From positions 17,223,970 through 17,287,969 of the forward strand of contig OY755186.1 in assembly GCA_963576735.1 (NCBI GenBank): a stretch of DNA of 64,000 nt. Direction: 5' to 3'. Made by a program: the position numbers and the translations under genes. Below are positions 52,545-62,596 of the stretch, in pieces (the first letter of the stretch is position 1; every line of letters starts with the position of its first letter). Under the pieces are notes generated by a model, which saw nothing but the letters and a program-made list of their open reading frames with translations, was not told the origin of the DNA and ran no database searches. This DNA is from Bedellia somnulentella (lineage: Eukaryota > Arthropoda > Insecta > Lepidoptera > Bedelliidae).

Positions 52545-52816
52545 GCTGTGTAGTGTCGGCTTAGACTGCTGTGTAGTGCCGGCTTAGAATAACACTACCC
52601 CATTTCTGACGGTGGGTGAACGTAAGAGGCGACTAACGGTGTTGGGGCTTTTAAGGGATTTTTGGGCGATTCGTTTGGAGACCCATCACCAACAACCTTT
52701 ATTTTGCCATCTTTTCCCCACTCAACTTTCTAAAAGTGGCTGAGGAACTTTTAGTTCCTTGGCTCTGGCAACCCCTTCTTGTAATTTATAGCCGTGAGTA
52801 TATGTATGTCTGTATG
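52545..52816 (+). mobile_element. SINE-A copy with a 23-nt tandem 5' end and 10-bp target duplication
   Basis: The start GCTGTGTAGTG occurs at 52545 and 52568, with the same junction as at 46566. TTCTAGCTGT at 52540-52549 and 52817-52826 is the duplication, overlapping the SINE start. Confidence 0.84.
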
Positions 52817-52957
52817 TTCTAGCTGTCTTTCTTGGTTTCACAAAGATGGTGATATTTAAGACATATTTACTAATTTTAAAGAGATTACTATATATATTAA
52901 TGACATATCTCTCTCTCTAAAAATAAGGTTATTAACGATTATTTATTGTTGTTTCAG

Positions 52958-53003
52958 TGGAAGTCAAGATGGGGCGTTGTCACCAAGTTATCGCCAGCTG
53001 CAG
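52958..53003 (+). CDS. Dok7: Internal coding exon of a Dok-7-like PH-domain adaptor
   Basis: This 46-bp stretch reads WKSRWGVVTKLSPAA plus one extra base. A strong 3' splice site precedes it: a T-rich tract ending TTTCAG at 52957, with a TTAAC branch-like motif upstream. A strong donor, GTGAGTG, starts at 53004. The peptide matches the beginning of the PH domain of vertebrate DOK7 as I remember it (WKSRW.V..K.SP.AD); the missing D would come from the trailing G plus the next exon. From memory, human DOK7 exon 2 covers the same codons and ends in the same phase. Dok-7 is a PH-PTB adaptor that binds receptor tyrosine kinases such as MuSK at the membrane. I found neither the short first exon upstream nor the next exon downstream, so introns of at least 52 kb and 11 kb would flank it. 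The identification rests on 15 residues plus splice sites; chance similarity is possible but unlikely. Confidence 0.62.
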
Positions 53004-53199
53004 GTGAGTGCTATTAAAAATAAACTTGATATTTTCATATTTAATATATTCATCCGTATATGAGTTGAACTAAGTTTTACAACAAAATAGGTTAACGATA
53101 TATAGTTAAAAAAAGTGACGTAGTAGCCTGAGGTAATACCTTTAATTCATTGATAGTTTAGTATGCTCAGTTTTAGATTCATTGATAGAATAGGTATGT

Positions 53200-53422
53200 G
53201 TTGCCGCGTAGTGCCGGCTTAGAATGTCGCTACCCCTTTCTACCCATGGGTGTCGTAAGAGGCGACTAAGGGTATTGGGGCTTTTTATTGGATTTTTGGG
53301 CGATGCGGTTGGAGACCCATCACCAAAAACCTTTATTTTTTACCATCTTTTCCCCACTCAACTTCCAAAAGTGGCTGATGAATTTATAATTTCTTAGCTC
53401 TGGCTACCCCTTCTAGGGAAAT
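53200..53422 (+). mobile_element. SINE-A copy lacking its tail but with 10-bp target duplication
   Basis: GCCGCGTAGTGCCGGCTTAG to TTCTAGGGAAAT, then ATAGGTATGT at 53423-53432, which also precedes the element at 53190-53199. The CGTGAG and (TATG)n end is missing, so priming occurred inside. Confidence 0.78.
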
Positions 53423-53858
53423 ATAGGTATGTCACGTGTGTCGGATAAAAATAACTTTAAAAAGTCCTGTTTCCGTATTAAACAAAAACCAATACATTTT
53501 AGGGTTCCATAACAATGATGACAAAACTGGATAAAATAAATATATTAAGGGGCTCAAACAACATTTTTATAAGTTTTCGCTTTATTTACCAGATATAGTT
53601 GCTTGAAACATTTTAAGACTTTTGACAATTTTTATTTATAAACAAATAATTACAAAAATAATTTATATTCTTAATTTATATAAAATAGTTGTTTATCTCC
53701 TCGTCCCTCCTCTCATCAAACAAACATGTTTTATTTGCACTTTATATTCATGTCGATGAAGACTCTTTTGTCCCTTCCCAACTCACAGTTAGCCAGTTCA
53801 TAAAATAAATGTTAGTTTCCATTTTTAGTTATTTCTAAATCCTTTATTGATTAATCAT

Positions 53859-54103
53859 ACATACATACATATTCCCTATAATATTCCCTAGAAGAGGTAG
53901 CTAGAGCTAAGGAATTATAAATTCCTCAGCCACTTTTGGAAAGTTGAGTGGGGAAAAGGTGGTATAATAAAGGTTGTTGGTGATGGGTCTCCAACCACAT
54001 CGCCCAAAAATCACTTAAAAAGCCCTTATACCCTTAGTCGCCCATTACGATCACCCACGGGTAGAAATGGGGTAGTGCTATTCTAAGCCGACACTACACG
54101 GCA
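53859..54103 (-). mobile_element. SINE-A copy
   Basis: (CATA)n tail, a rearranged CGGCTATA region (ATTCCCTATAATATTCCC), normal body, right end GCCGACACTACACGGCA followed by (AC)n. Confidence 0.8.
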
Positions 54104-54525
54104 AAACACACACACACACGGCACATAAACTATCGTAATCTTTAAATTCATTTCTGTAGTCGTATTTAAAACATGCTAATAAGTAATGTTAATATTGAAA
54201 CAGCAATGAGCACAGCAGTCGTGAAACAATGCGCCCTCAGCGACTCATATCTACCCTTGTATCTTGTACTTTTACATTAACACGACATTTTACAAAGGCG
54301 CTAATGCTTAATGTTGGGACTTCGACAATTTTTTTTCATTCTTTTTGTACGATGGTTTACTTTTGACAAGAATAAGTAAGATTTATATATAGGTCGCAAG
54401 TTTTTTTTTATTATTATATCTTTGCACATTTATTTGTTTATATTTTTTTTTATATTATACATTAAGTTTTGTAAAAAGTTTTCTAGCCTCTATGCATGTA
54501 TTTCTCTAAGCAGTAATTTTTTCGA

Positions 54526-54708
54526 GCGGTGTAGTGCCGGCTTAGAATGTCGCTTCCCCTTTCTACCCACGGGTGTCGTAAGAGGCGACTAAGTGTATTC
54601 GGGTTTTTTATTGGACTCAACTTCCAAAAGCGGTTGAGGAATTTATAATTTCTTAGCTCTGGCTACCCCTTTCAAGGAAATATAGCCGTGAGTATATGTA
54701 TGTATGTA
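54526..54708 (+). mobile_element. SINE-A copy with internal deletion
   Basis: After TTTTTTATTGGA it jumps to CTCAACTTCCAAAAGCGG, losing the B-box-like region; normal tail. Confidence 0.78.
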
Positions 54709-55219
54709 AAATAAATTTAAAAAAATTAAATAATTCATTTTTTATTGCTAGTCTTAATACATTTCGTAGTCGCACTACATCAACCCAACGCAAACAGGTA
54801 CAACTAAAGACCTCGGAACATTAGTAAAGAATTATGTTCTGTTAAAATGCTCATTCACTTGTTTAATAAGTCCCTCGATTGTAATCTCGACTTTTACAAG
54901 TGACAAATAGCTTTTGAGATTTTTACTGACAACTTTGTGAATTGGTTGTAGTAGAATTATTTTTAGACCTAATTTTGCTTTATTTGGAGGTTTTGTAATT
55001 TCACACAGTTTTATAAAATAATAGATGGCAGCCTTTGCGTTAAGTGGTAACTCAATGTGGAACTTTGCCATTTTTATGATGCATATTGATGATAATAAGA
55101 TTGTTCGACGATTTGATTGAAAAATAATAATCAACAACCTTTTTTTTTCACTTTTTAGCTAGTAAATTATTCCATGTTTTAATTATAACTACGAGTGATA
55201 GAAACAGAACTATTAAAAT

Positions 55220-55467
55220 ATACATACATAGGCTCACGGTTATAAATCCCTAAAAGGGGTTGCCAGAGCAGCTTCAGAATGAGAAATTCTTCAGCCACTT
55301 TCCGAAATTGAATGGGGAGGAGATTGTAAAATAAAAGTTTTTGAGGCGGGTCCCCAACTCAAACCAAATCGCCAAAAAATCCCTTAAATATCCCCAATAC
55401 CCTTAGCCGCCTCTTACGAACACCCTCGGTAAGAAATAGGTATTCTAAGCCGACACTACGCAGTTGA
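55220..55467 (-). mobile_element. SINE-A copy, somewhat diverged
   Basis: CATAGGCTCACGGTTATAAAT to GCCGACACTACGCAG. Confidence 0.75.
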
Positions 55468-55578
55468 TACTTTCAAGATTAAATTCGTTCTGAATTACAA
55501 ACTATAACATCACTATAGTCGAATAGATAATTGAAATTCACTAAATCAACCATTTTATAATTTGTTAGATAGAAAAAA

Positions 55579-55822
55579 CATACATACTTATACTCACGGC
55601 TATAAATCCCTAGAAGGGGTAGCCAGAGCTAAGGAATTACAAATTCCTCAGCCAATTTTGGAAGGTGCGTGGGGAAAAGATGGTAGAATAAAGGTTGTTG
55701 GTGATGAGTCTCCAACCGCATCGCCCAAAATCCCTTAAAAGCCCCAATACCGTTAGTCGCCTCTTACGTACACCCACCGGAAGAAATGGGGTAGTGCTAT
55801 TCTAAGCCGACACTACACAGCA
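55579..55822 (-). mobile_element. SINE-A copy with duplicated flank at its 5' side
   Basis: Full length. ATAGAAAATATTTTAAATA occurs directly after it (55825) and again near 55859. AGATAGAAAA occurs before it and at 55855, so about 30 bases of filler precede the second target copy. Confidence 0.8.
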
Positions 55823-55879
55823 AATAGAAAATATTTTAAATAATTATTTATTTATAGATAGAAAATATTTTAAATATTT

Positions 55880-56590
55880 GGTTTTAACTAAGGGGAATCT
55901 AGTAATAGTAATTACATTTAGTTTTAGATGTATAAGATTTTAAAGACAATATTATTTTATAGACCCGTGTCAATAAAAACCGCAACATTTATTCTAAATT
56001 CAGGGCTACTCTATGCGTTTATAGTGAAAACCAGTTATGATTTTGTGTATACTCATACACAAATCAAAAATTGCTGATTGTGGGCCCAATTTAGCGAAAC
56101 CATTTCTATAAATTATGTCATTGAATAATGTATAGGTGTGCTAAATAAAAAAGAAACCTTTCTTTTCTTTTTTTTATCATAAAAGGGTACTTCTGATATT
56201 CTAACTCCAAGGGCTCAAATGAATACAGTTTACGCAGTCGGCTCCTGAGATAAATGACGTAATAACTTCGAAGCCCCTATGATGATATCCAGATTTCTGC
56301 AATAAAATGTTTAATTTGCATTCCTCAAGACAAGAGGGGCTAACCCTCAGTTGGACGTCTGCCACTGAAACAGGCAACCCTGTTGGGGTGAAAAGAAACT
56401 TTCCAATTATTATGTTAAAATGTTGTTAGGCGACTGCTTGTGTAGGCAAGCTTACGTTTTTATCGATGATCGAGCTTTTCTCTGAACGTTGAAGTTGAGA
56501 CATATTGAAGAAGAGAGTTTTTTTAGTAAATTGACATTAACAGTTTCGTGGATTCTTTCTAGTTTGCTAGTTTTTTTAATATTTTAAAGT
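55880..56590. other. No gene recognised
   Basis: GC-richer at 56330-56400 (CCCTCAGTTGGACGTCTGCC) but no frame of note. Confidence 0.35.
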
Positions 56591-56606
56591 GTATATAAAT
56601 ATAATA

Positions 56607-56846
56607 GCTGTGTAGTGTCGGCTTAGAATAGCACTACCCCATGTCTTCCGGTGGGTGTAAGTAAGAGGCGACTAACGGTATTGGGGCATTTTAAGGGATT
56701 TTTGGGCGATGCGGTTGGAGACCCATCACCAAAAACCTTTATTTTACTATCTTTTCCCCACGCAACTTCCAAAAGTGGCTGAGGAATTTCTAATTCCCTA
56801 GCTCTGGCTACCCCTTCATGGGATTTATAGCCGTGAGTGTATGTAT
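56607..56846 (+). mobile_element. SINE-A copy with 12-bp target duplication
   Basis: GTATATAAATAT at 56591-56602 and 56847-56858; the copy runs from GCTGTGTAGTGTCGGC to CCGTGAGTGTATG. Confidence 0.86.
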
Positions 56847-57174
56847 GTATATAAATATGCCAAAATTCATATAAGGGAATATTGGTTTAAGCGGAGACTA
56901 TGTACTGTATTAATTTTATGTAGGATGTAAAAGATAATAAAAATCCTGCATTCCCTTTATCGTTTCATAACGCTCATGAGAAAAGATGGAGCAGTGCAAT
57001 ATTTATATATGTTTATATCTGATATATGTTTGTGTCTGTGTATAACTGAAATTATAAAAATATTGTATAAAAGTGCGACCACTCCGTGCGGTGATAAAAT
57101 CTTTTAATAAAATGCTTCTCGTACCATAAAAATGGTAATAAAATCCTGTATAATAAAAATTTATGAGAAAAATC

Positions 57175-57432
57175 TTGATAGACTAGTAGCAAAACCTGCC
57201 TTTCCAGCAGGAGACGTGAGTACAAATCTTGAGTCGGGCCTACATCAATGAGCCTTTTCTGATTCATATATGTTGTTAATTTACCAATGTGTATAACGGC
57301 AAAGGTAAACATTGTGAGGATACCAACATATGAGTTGTATACATATGTATTCGTACAAACGAGCAATAAGGATTGATCTCTCCTCTTTCAATAAACAAGC
57401 ACAATTTAGGTACTCTGAGCACCAGGTGATAT
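57175..57432 (+). mobile_element. Diverged SINE-D copy
   Basis: Recognisable pieces are the B-box region (GAGTCGGGCCTACA), AATGAGCCTTTTCTGA, TTGTGAGGATACC, TGTATTCGTACAAACG and GGTACTCTGAGCACCAGG. They occur in SINE-D order but with many substitutions. Confidence 0.55.
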
Positions 57433-57461
57433 AACAATATAGTTTAAGCTTCATCTTGTAA

Positions 57462-57918
57462 TTTGAATGTTTTTGTTCATGAAAACCTCATGTTATCCCC
57501 ACATTACTAATAAATAAAGATTAAATAAAGGAAAGAAAAATTTCGACACATGCGGGAATCGAACCCGCGACCTCGGGTATACGCCCCCGTCGCTCCGCCA
57601 ATTGAGCTACCGTGTCAATGGCTGCCAGCGCGAAATTCTTGTATCCTTTGTTTCTTTTTTACACTTTTAAATAGTGTTTGCGTTCCTTACCTCCGAATTT
57701 TTTACAAATTCGGAAGGCCATTTGTCTACCTTTTCAGATAGAATGCAAATGCTGAGAACGCCTAACTATCAGATAAGTTGAATGTTTTTGTTCATGAAAA
57801 CCTCATGTGGGGATTATTATTATTATATAAAGATTAAATAAACCGATTAAATAAAGTACACCCGAGGTCGCGGGTTCGATTCCGGCCTGTGTCGAAAGTT
57901 TTCTTTCCTTTATTTAAT
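57462..57918 (-). mobile_element. SINE-B with inverted 5' part and 13-bp target duplication
   Basis: CTTCATCTTGTAA flanks the insert at 57449-57461 and 57919-57931. On the - strand the full unit (57462-57830) includes the tRNA-like body at about 57548-57620 and the 3' tail at the left. A short second piece at the right end (57857-57910) is in + orientation, with GAGGTCGCGGGTTCGATTCC and GTGTCGAAAG. The GTTCATGAAAACCTCATG motif occurs twice (near 57473 and 57789), so the unit also starts with tail-like sequence. Confidence 0.8.
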
Positions 57919-58077
57919 CTTCATCTTGTAAGTTGGTCTGATATTATTATAGGTAAAGTCGAATTTAATAAAAATTGTTTTTCTATATTTACTTGTTTAC
58001 GGCATGATTAATGCGTGTGTGATATAGTCATCAATAAATCTTTTGCATTTGCTTATAAATTTTAGGGATACATTTAA

Positions 58078-58190
58078 TATATACTCATACCGACTGTTTT
58101 TATTTGAGAAGGCAGAAAAAATCGATCTCTTCTTTGTATAGTCTTGGAGAACCTCTCGACCTTCATTTACATTCATCAATATTTTGTTAC
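58078..58190 (-). repeat. Diverged LINE 3' remnant
   Basis: ATATACTCATACCGACTG, AAAATCGATCTCTTCTTTG and GAACCTCTCGACCTTCATTT; a short frame reads MMNVNEGREVLQDYTKKRS. Confidence 0.5.
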
Positions 58191-59105
58191 TTGACCTATA
58201 AGGGTTTTTTTATCTCTGTTACTCAAATTTGGCAAGAAACCACAACTTAGACTAAAAAATAAAAAGAAAAATTAATTTTATAAACAAACTAAATACCATT
58301 AATCAGGGAAGGGATAATTGGATCCGAAATAGTGCCTATAATATAGTTAAGTCTTATTTCATAACAAATTTTTAACTGGGATAATAATTATAGCAAGAGA
58401 AATACTTAAAAATACCAATATTGCTGCAAGAGCAATACTTAAAAATACCTATATCTCACTACTCTTCACAAAGCCCAACAACGCAACAAAAAGATCTACA
58501 AATCCTAATGCTATTCAAACATCTAAAAAACCATAAACTCATTGTAAATCCTTACTAACTAGAATTCTTCACTATTAATTCAGCAAGGGAATTCTAAAAT
58601 GGGACCATTTTTATGCATCGTCCGTATGCAGCTTCCGAGACTTATTGTCCGTAAAACGAGGTACCCCTAGAACCACGGGGTGACCCCCACCCCCTTAAAC
58701 CCCTCACACACCCCTGGATCCCCGCGTCAACTTTACACATCTCATTTTAAGGATTTATATGTTTTTTTGTGTATCCCGGTTAGTTACAATTGTGCTCTTT
58801 AACTGCATTTGATGCATTGCCGTGTTTGTTCTCTTTTACTTCCTGTTCTAATACGTTGCTATCATTTTGTTGGTTAATTTGGAAAGAAAATCCGTAGCAG
58901 TCTTATAGGTTAAAATCCTGAATTAAAACTTATTCTAATACACTTTATAAATTCTCGCGATTTCTAAAATATCGTTGGTTAATCCCGATTATTATGTATG
59001 GTTATTCTCACTCTATAACTTTTTTAGATAGAATTAAGTTATAACAATGAGAAAACTCTACATGTTTGAGTGAAGTGGCTAATATGGATTATGTCGTAAG
59101 ATGTG
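58191..59105. other. No gene recognised; C-rich patch
   Basis: 58660-58730 is C-rich (GGGGTGACCCCCACCCCC, ACCCCTCACACACCCC) without a frame; unexplained. Confidence 0.35.
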
Positions 59106-59600
59106 CGATATTTATTTATTTATTTATAAAAACATAAACATTACAGGTATATACCTAATTCGATCATGTTTCACATTAATACACACACAATATAATAACT
59201 AAATACAGATATTTTACTATAATCTACTAATAACAAAAAAAAAATGTTCAAATTTACTAAAATTTAAATCTATTTTAACATAAAATTTTTAGACATGCAT
59301 CTTTAAATTCCGTTGAAGAATACGAAAATATATCGACTTGCTCCGCAACCTGATTCAGGGACATGATGGCTCGAGAGAGCGGACTGTCGCGCAGCAAGTT
59401 AGTGCGCGCCGCCGGCGTCGCCAGCAGTCGGCCGTGGCGCCTTCGCAAACACGAGCTTGGAACTATCAGATGAACGATACCGAGTATTGTGGGATTATGA
59501 ATTATACCCCTTAAAATTCTAAAACAGTACGAAAGAAGTGCGAAGTCTCTCCTCACATCCAATGAGTTATACCCCACCATACCCAGTACGAATAAAGTTT
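59106..59600 (-). mobile_element. 5'-truncated jockey/CR1-like LINE (C-terminus and 3' UTR)
   Basis: The - strand frame 59275-59580 reads LDVRRDFALLSYCFRILRG, PSSCLRRRHGRLLATPAART, NLLRDSPLSRAIMSLNQVAE and DIFSYSSTEFKDACL, the C-terminal pattern of insect non-LTR reverse transcriptases. The 3' end is (TAAA)n at 59111-59130. No catalytic motifs remain. Confidence 0.68.
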
Positions 59601-60376
59601 ATAAATATTATCACCAAATAAAGAAAAATTCTTAATTTTTCACTTTTATATTTAATTAGAATGGCGTTTGGCGCGCAGTGGAAAGATTTAAATAGCACAA
59701 CCCTCCACTTTCAAAAATCATCTTATTAGTTTTAAAAACTGATGGTTGTGGGAAATGTTTTAGACCGATTACCAATAAAATTAAATTTAATATGTTTTTA
59801 TTAAGTCTTTTTGAAAATAATATTTCTAATGCTCTTGCTACTCTTTACAATTATTTTGTTATTTTTATACTAGAGGGAAAGAGTTGGTTCCCTCAGTCAG
59901 CTTTTATACTTACTCACCTAAAAGCAGATTTAAATTCTAAGTATGTATAAACAGCGGGATTCGCTGGAAATCTATTGAATTTAAAGTTTAAGATTTAAAA
60001 TTTGCAAATGAATAAATTTAAAAATAGTTACGCAAAGCTGGCTAAACATCAAAACAAGTTCAGTTTAAACATAAAGGTAGATTCGGACTGAATTTTAAAC
60101 TACACTACTTTAAACTAAACCTAAAAACTAAACTACTTCAATTTTTGACTGGAACAAGTCTTTTCTCAACGAAATCTAGAATCAAAATTAGTATCCATAA
60201 TTAACAGACAGAATAATAACAAAGAAAAGAGTTGTAAGCAGTAATCAAGAATCACAGACACATAAAGTATTGTGAAAAAGTGTGTGTGTGTGTGACGCGG
60301 AAAATCGGCTTCTGGGTAAGCATTATTTAGAAGCATTGTTAATGCAAACCGTTATGCGTCATAGCGGAGACTAAAT
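59601..60376. other. No gene recognised
   Basis: AT-rich; a (GT)n run at 60281-60293. Confidence 0.4.
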
Positions 60377-60389
60377 AAAATCTTGAATT

Positions 60390-60466
60390 GGCAGAACGTC
60401 GGGGCGTATTCGATTCCCGCCTGTGTCGAAATTTTTCTTTCCTTTATTTATTCTTTATTTATTAGT
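60390..60466 (+). mobile_element. Very short 5'-truncated SINE-B with 13-bp target duplication
   Basis: AAAATCTTGAATT at 60377-60389 and 60467-60479 brackets only 77 bp. The insert runs from inside the tRNA-like body (GGCAGAACGTCGGGGCG, TTCGATTCCCGCC) to the CTTTCC(TTTA)-rich tail. It shows that a 3' portion is enough for retroposition. Confidence 0.8.
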
Positions 60467-60507
60467 AAAATCTTGAATTACATACATATTTTTTTTTTTC
60501 GTTACGT

Positions 60508-60634
60508 TACATACATACACACATTCACGGCCATAAAATCACTAGAAGGGGTAGTCGGAGTTTCAGAATAGCAGCCACTTTTATAAGTTGAGTGGGGATC
60601 AAATTGTATAATAAATGCTGTTGGTAATGGTTCT
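60508..60634 (-). mobile_element. SINE-A 3' part, split by a SINE-B insertion
   Basis: ACATACATACACACATTCAC to TAATGGTTCT; continues at 61054. Confidence 0.72.
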
Positions 60635-61053
60635 CCAATAAATAAAGAATAAATAAAGGATATAAATTAAATACGGGTTATAGAATACAAAAATGTTATA
60701 TAATACAAATATAATATCCGTCCTCTCTCATATTGCTGTGCCTGAACAAGATCTATAGTGTTGTATTATTCTTTTGTAGCTATGGAATGCAATAAATAAA
60801 TAAATAAGGAAAGAAAAACCTCGACACAGGCGGGAATCGAACCCGCGACCGCGGGTATACGCCCCCGTGGCTCTGCCAATTGAGCTACCGTGTCAATAGT
60901 GGCCAGCGCGAAATACTTCTATTCTTTATTTCTTTTACGGGGGCGTATACCTAAGGTCGCGGGTTCGTTTCCCGCCAGTATCGAGGTTTTGCTTTCCTTT
61001 ATTTACTAGTAATAATCCCAACATGAGGTTTTCATGAACAAAAAGATTTAAAT
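60635..61053 (+). mobile_element. Composite SINE-B insertion splitting a SINE-A copy, 10-bp target duplication
   Basis: TAATGGTTCT at 60625-60634 and 61054-61063 duplicates part of the interrupted SINE-A (60508-60634 and 61054-61175). The insert holds an unrelated stretch (about 60660-60800) ending in (AATA)n, then a - strand SINE-B tRNA body (about 60815-60895). A + strand tRNA body end and SINE-B 3' tail follow (60937-61053). It looks like several templates joined during one retroposition. Confidence 0.75.
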
Positions 61054-61175
61054 TAATGGTTCTAAAACCGCATCGCTCAAATATCGCTAAAAAGGCCTCA
61101 ACACTCTTAATAATCTATTACAAACATCCGCGGGAAGAAATGCTGTAGTGTCATTCTAAACCAACACTACACATT
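61054..61175 (-). mobile_element. SINE-A 5' part, split by a SINE-B insertion
   Basis: TAATGGTTCTAAAACCGC through CATCCGCGGGAAGAAATG to CCAACACTACACATT. Confidence 0.72.
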
Positions 61176-61579
61176 ATGTTTCTCCCTCACAATTTTCACA
61201 ATTTACTGCATTACAGATCCCAAAAAATAAAGTATAAACTCTTAGAATTATTCCCCAATGTTGATATTAGGTTATCACCTGCAACCAGATCCGAGCAATT
61301 TCTCTGAAACGATATTTTAGTAGCGACGATACGATAATGCGGTGTAATGCAACGAGACTGAACTATGCATGATGTTTGCGTAAAGTTCACCCTTCGTGAC
61401 CCCACCATCCAGTGCAGAGCGTTTGGTAGCTGAGCCGTAAAGCGAATTTTTAGGAACACTTTGTAGGAAAGTTGGTTGGCCATTGTAGCACATTCAGTTG
61501 TAGTTCACTTCTGTGTGTATTTTTTTTCCTTTTCTATGACGAAAGGTGGCTTTGATTTTTTTGATATGTGTGATTTGTT

Positions 61580-61690
61580 CTGAATCAGAATCAGAATCAG
61601 AATTTATTTGCCACATGTTGTATGTACAATGGTGTTTTAAATTATATAGAGTATAAAACATGCGCCCTGCTAGGGCATTGCAACAACTTA
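61580..61690 (-). repeat. Short LINE-like 3' end with (GATTCT)n tail
   Basis: A GAATCAGAATCAGAATCAG run followed by TTTATTTGCCACATGTTG and GCGCCCTGCTAGGGC resembles a - strand 3' UTR with a tandem tail. Confidence 0.35.
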
Positions 61691-61698
61691 TAAATATT

Positions 61699-62157
61699 CA
61701 TAAATAAAAGATGTTATTAAAGGAAAGAAAAATTTCGACACTGGCGGGGTTCGAACCCGCGACCTTCGGGTATACGCCCCCGTCGCTCTGCCCACTGAGC
61801 TACAGTGTCAGTTGGCATCCAGCGCGAAATTTCTCTATCCTTTGTTTCTTTTTTACACGTTCAAGTAGTGTTTGCGTTTCCTACCTCCGAATTTTACTAT
61901 TTTTTTTATTAGTTAAAATTTGGAGGTAGGAAACGCAAACACTACTTGAACGTGTAAAAAAGAAACAAAGGATAGAGAAATTTCGCGCTGGATGCCAACT
62001 GACACTGTAGCTCAGTTGGCAGAGCGACGGGGGCGTATACCCGAAGGTCGCGGGTTTGAACCCCGCCAGTGTCGAAATTTTTCTTTCCTTTAATAACATC
62101 TTTTATTTATGAGTAATAATCCCCACATGAGGAATTCATGTCAAAAAACATTAAATT
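61699..62157. mobile_element. SINE-B inverted dimer: ~200-bp-arm palindrome with 14-bp target duplication
   Basis: Positions pair about a centre at 61905 without indels: 61721 pairs with 62089 and 61698 with 62112. Each arm carries a complete tRNA-like SINE-B body; the right arm is in + orientation with A box TAGCTCAGTTGGCAG and B box GGGTTTGAACCCC. I count about two mismatches in the ~100-base tRNA region. The right arm continues into the SINE-B 3' tail (CCACATGAGGAATTCATG). AACTTATAAATATT occurs at 61685-61698 and 62158-62171. The centre lies at the SINE-B internal hairpin TCCGAATTT. Confidence 0.85.
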
Positions 62158-62329
62158 AACTTATAAATATTTAAATACCTAATTAATAAATGATGCTCCC
62201 ATCGGCATGTCATCGTCAATGGTTCTATAATTTGATCGTCGTTACGAGATTTTTTTTTTCATTACAAGAATTTACAATTTGTGTACAAACTAATAGAATA
62301 TTGAAATACTTCATAACTTGATACATTTG

Positions 62330-62575
62330 TTGTGTAGTGTCGGTTTAGAATAGCACTACCCCATTTCTTCCGGTGGGTGTTCGTAAGAGGCGACTAACGG
62401 TATTGGGGCTTTTAAGGGATTTTTGGGCGATGCGGTTGGAGACCCATCACCAACAACCTTTATTTCACCATCTTTTCCCCAAGCAACTTCCAAAAGTGGC
62501 TTGGGAATTTGTAATTTCCTAGCTCTGGCTATCCCTTCAAGGTATTTATTGCCGTGAGTATATGTAATGTATTTA
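62330..62575 (+). mobile_element. SINE-A copy, full length
   Basis: GTTGTGTAGTGTCGGTTTAG to GCCGTGAGTATATG with an irregular (TAATG)-type tail. Confidence 0.82.
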
Positions 62576-62596
62576 ATGTAGATACAATAATAATTA

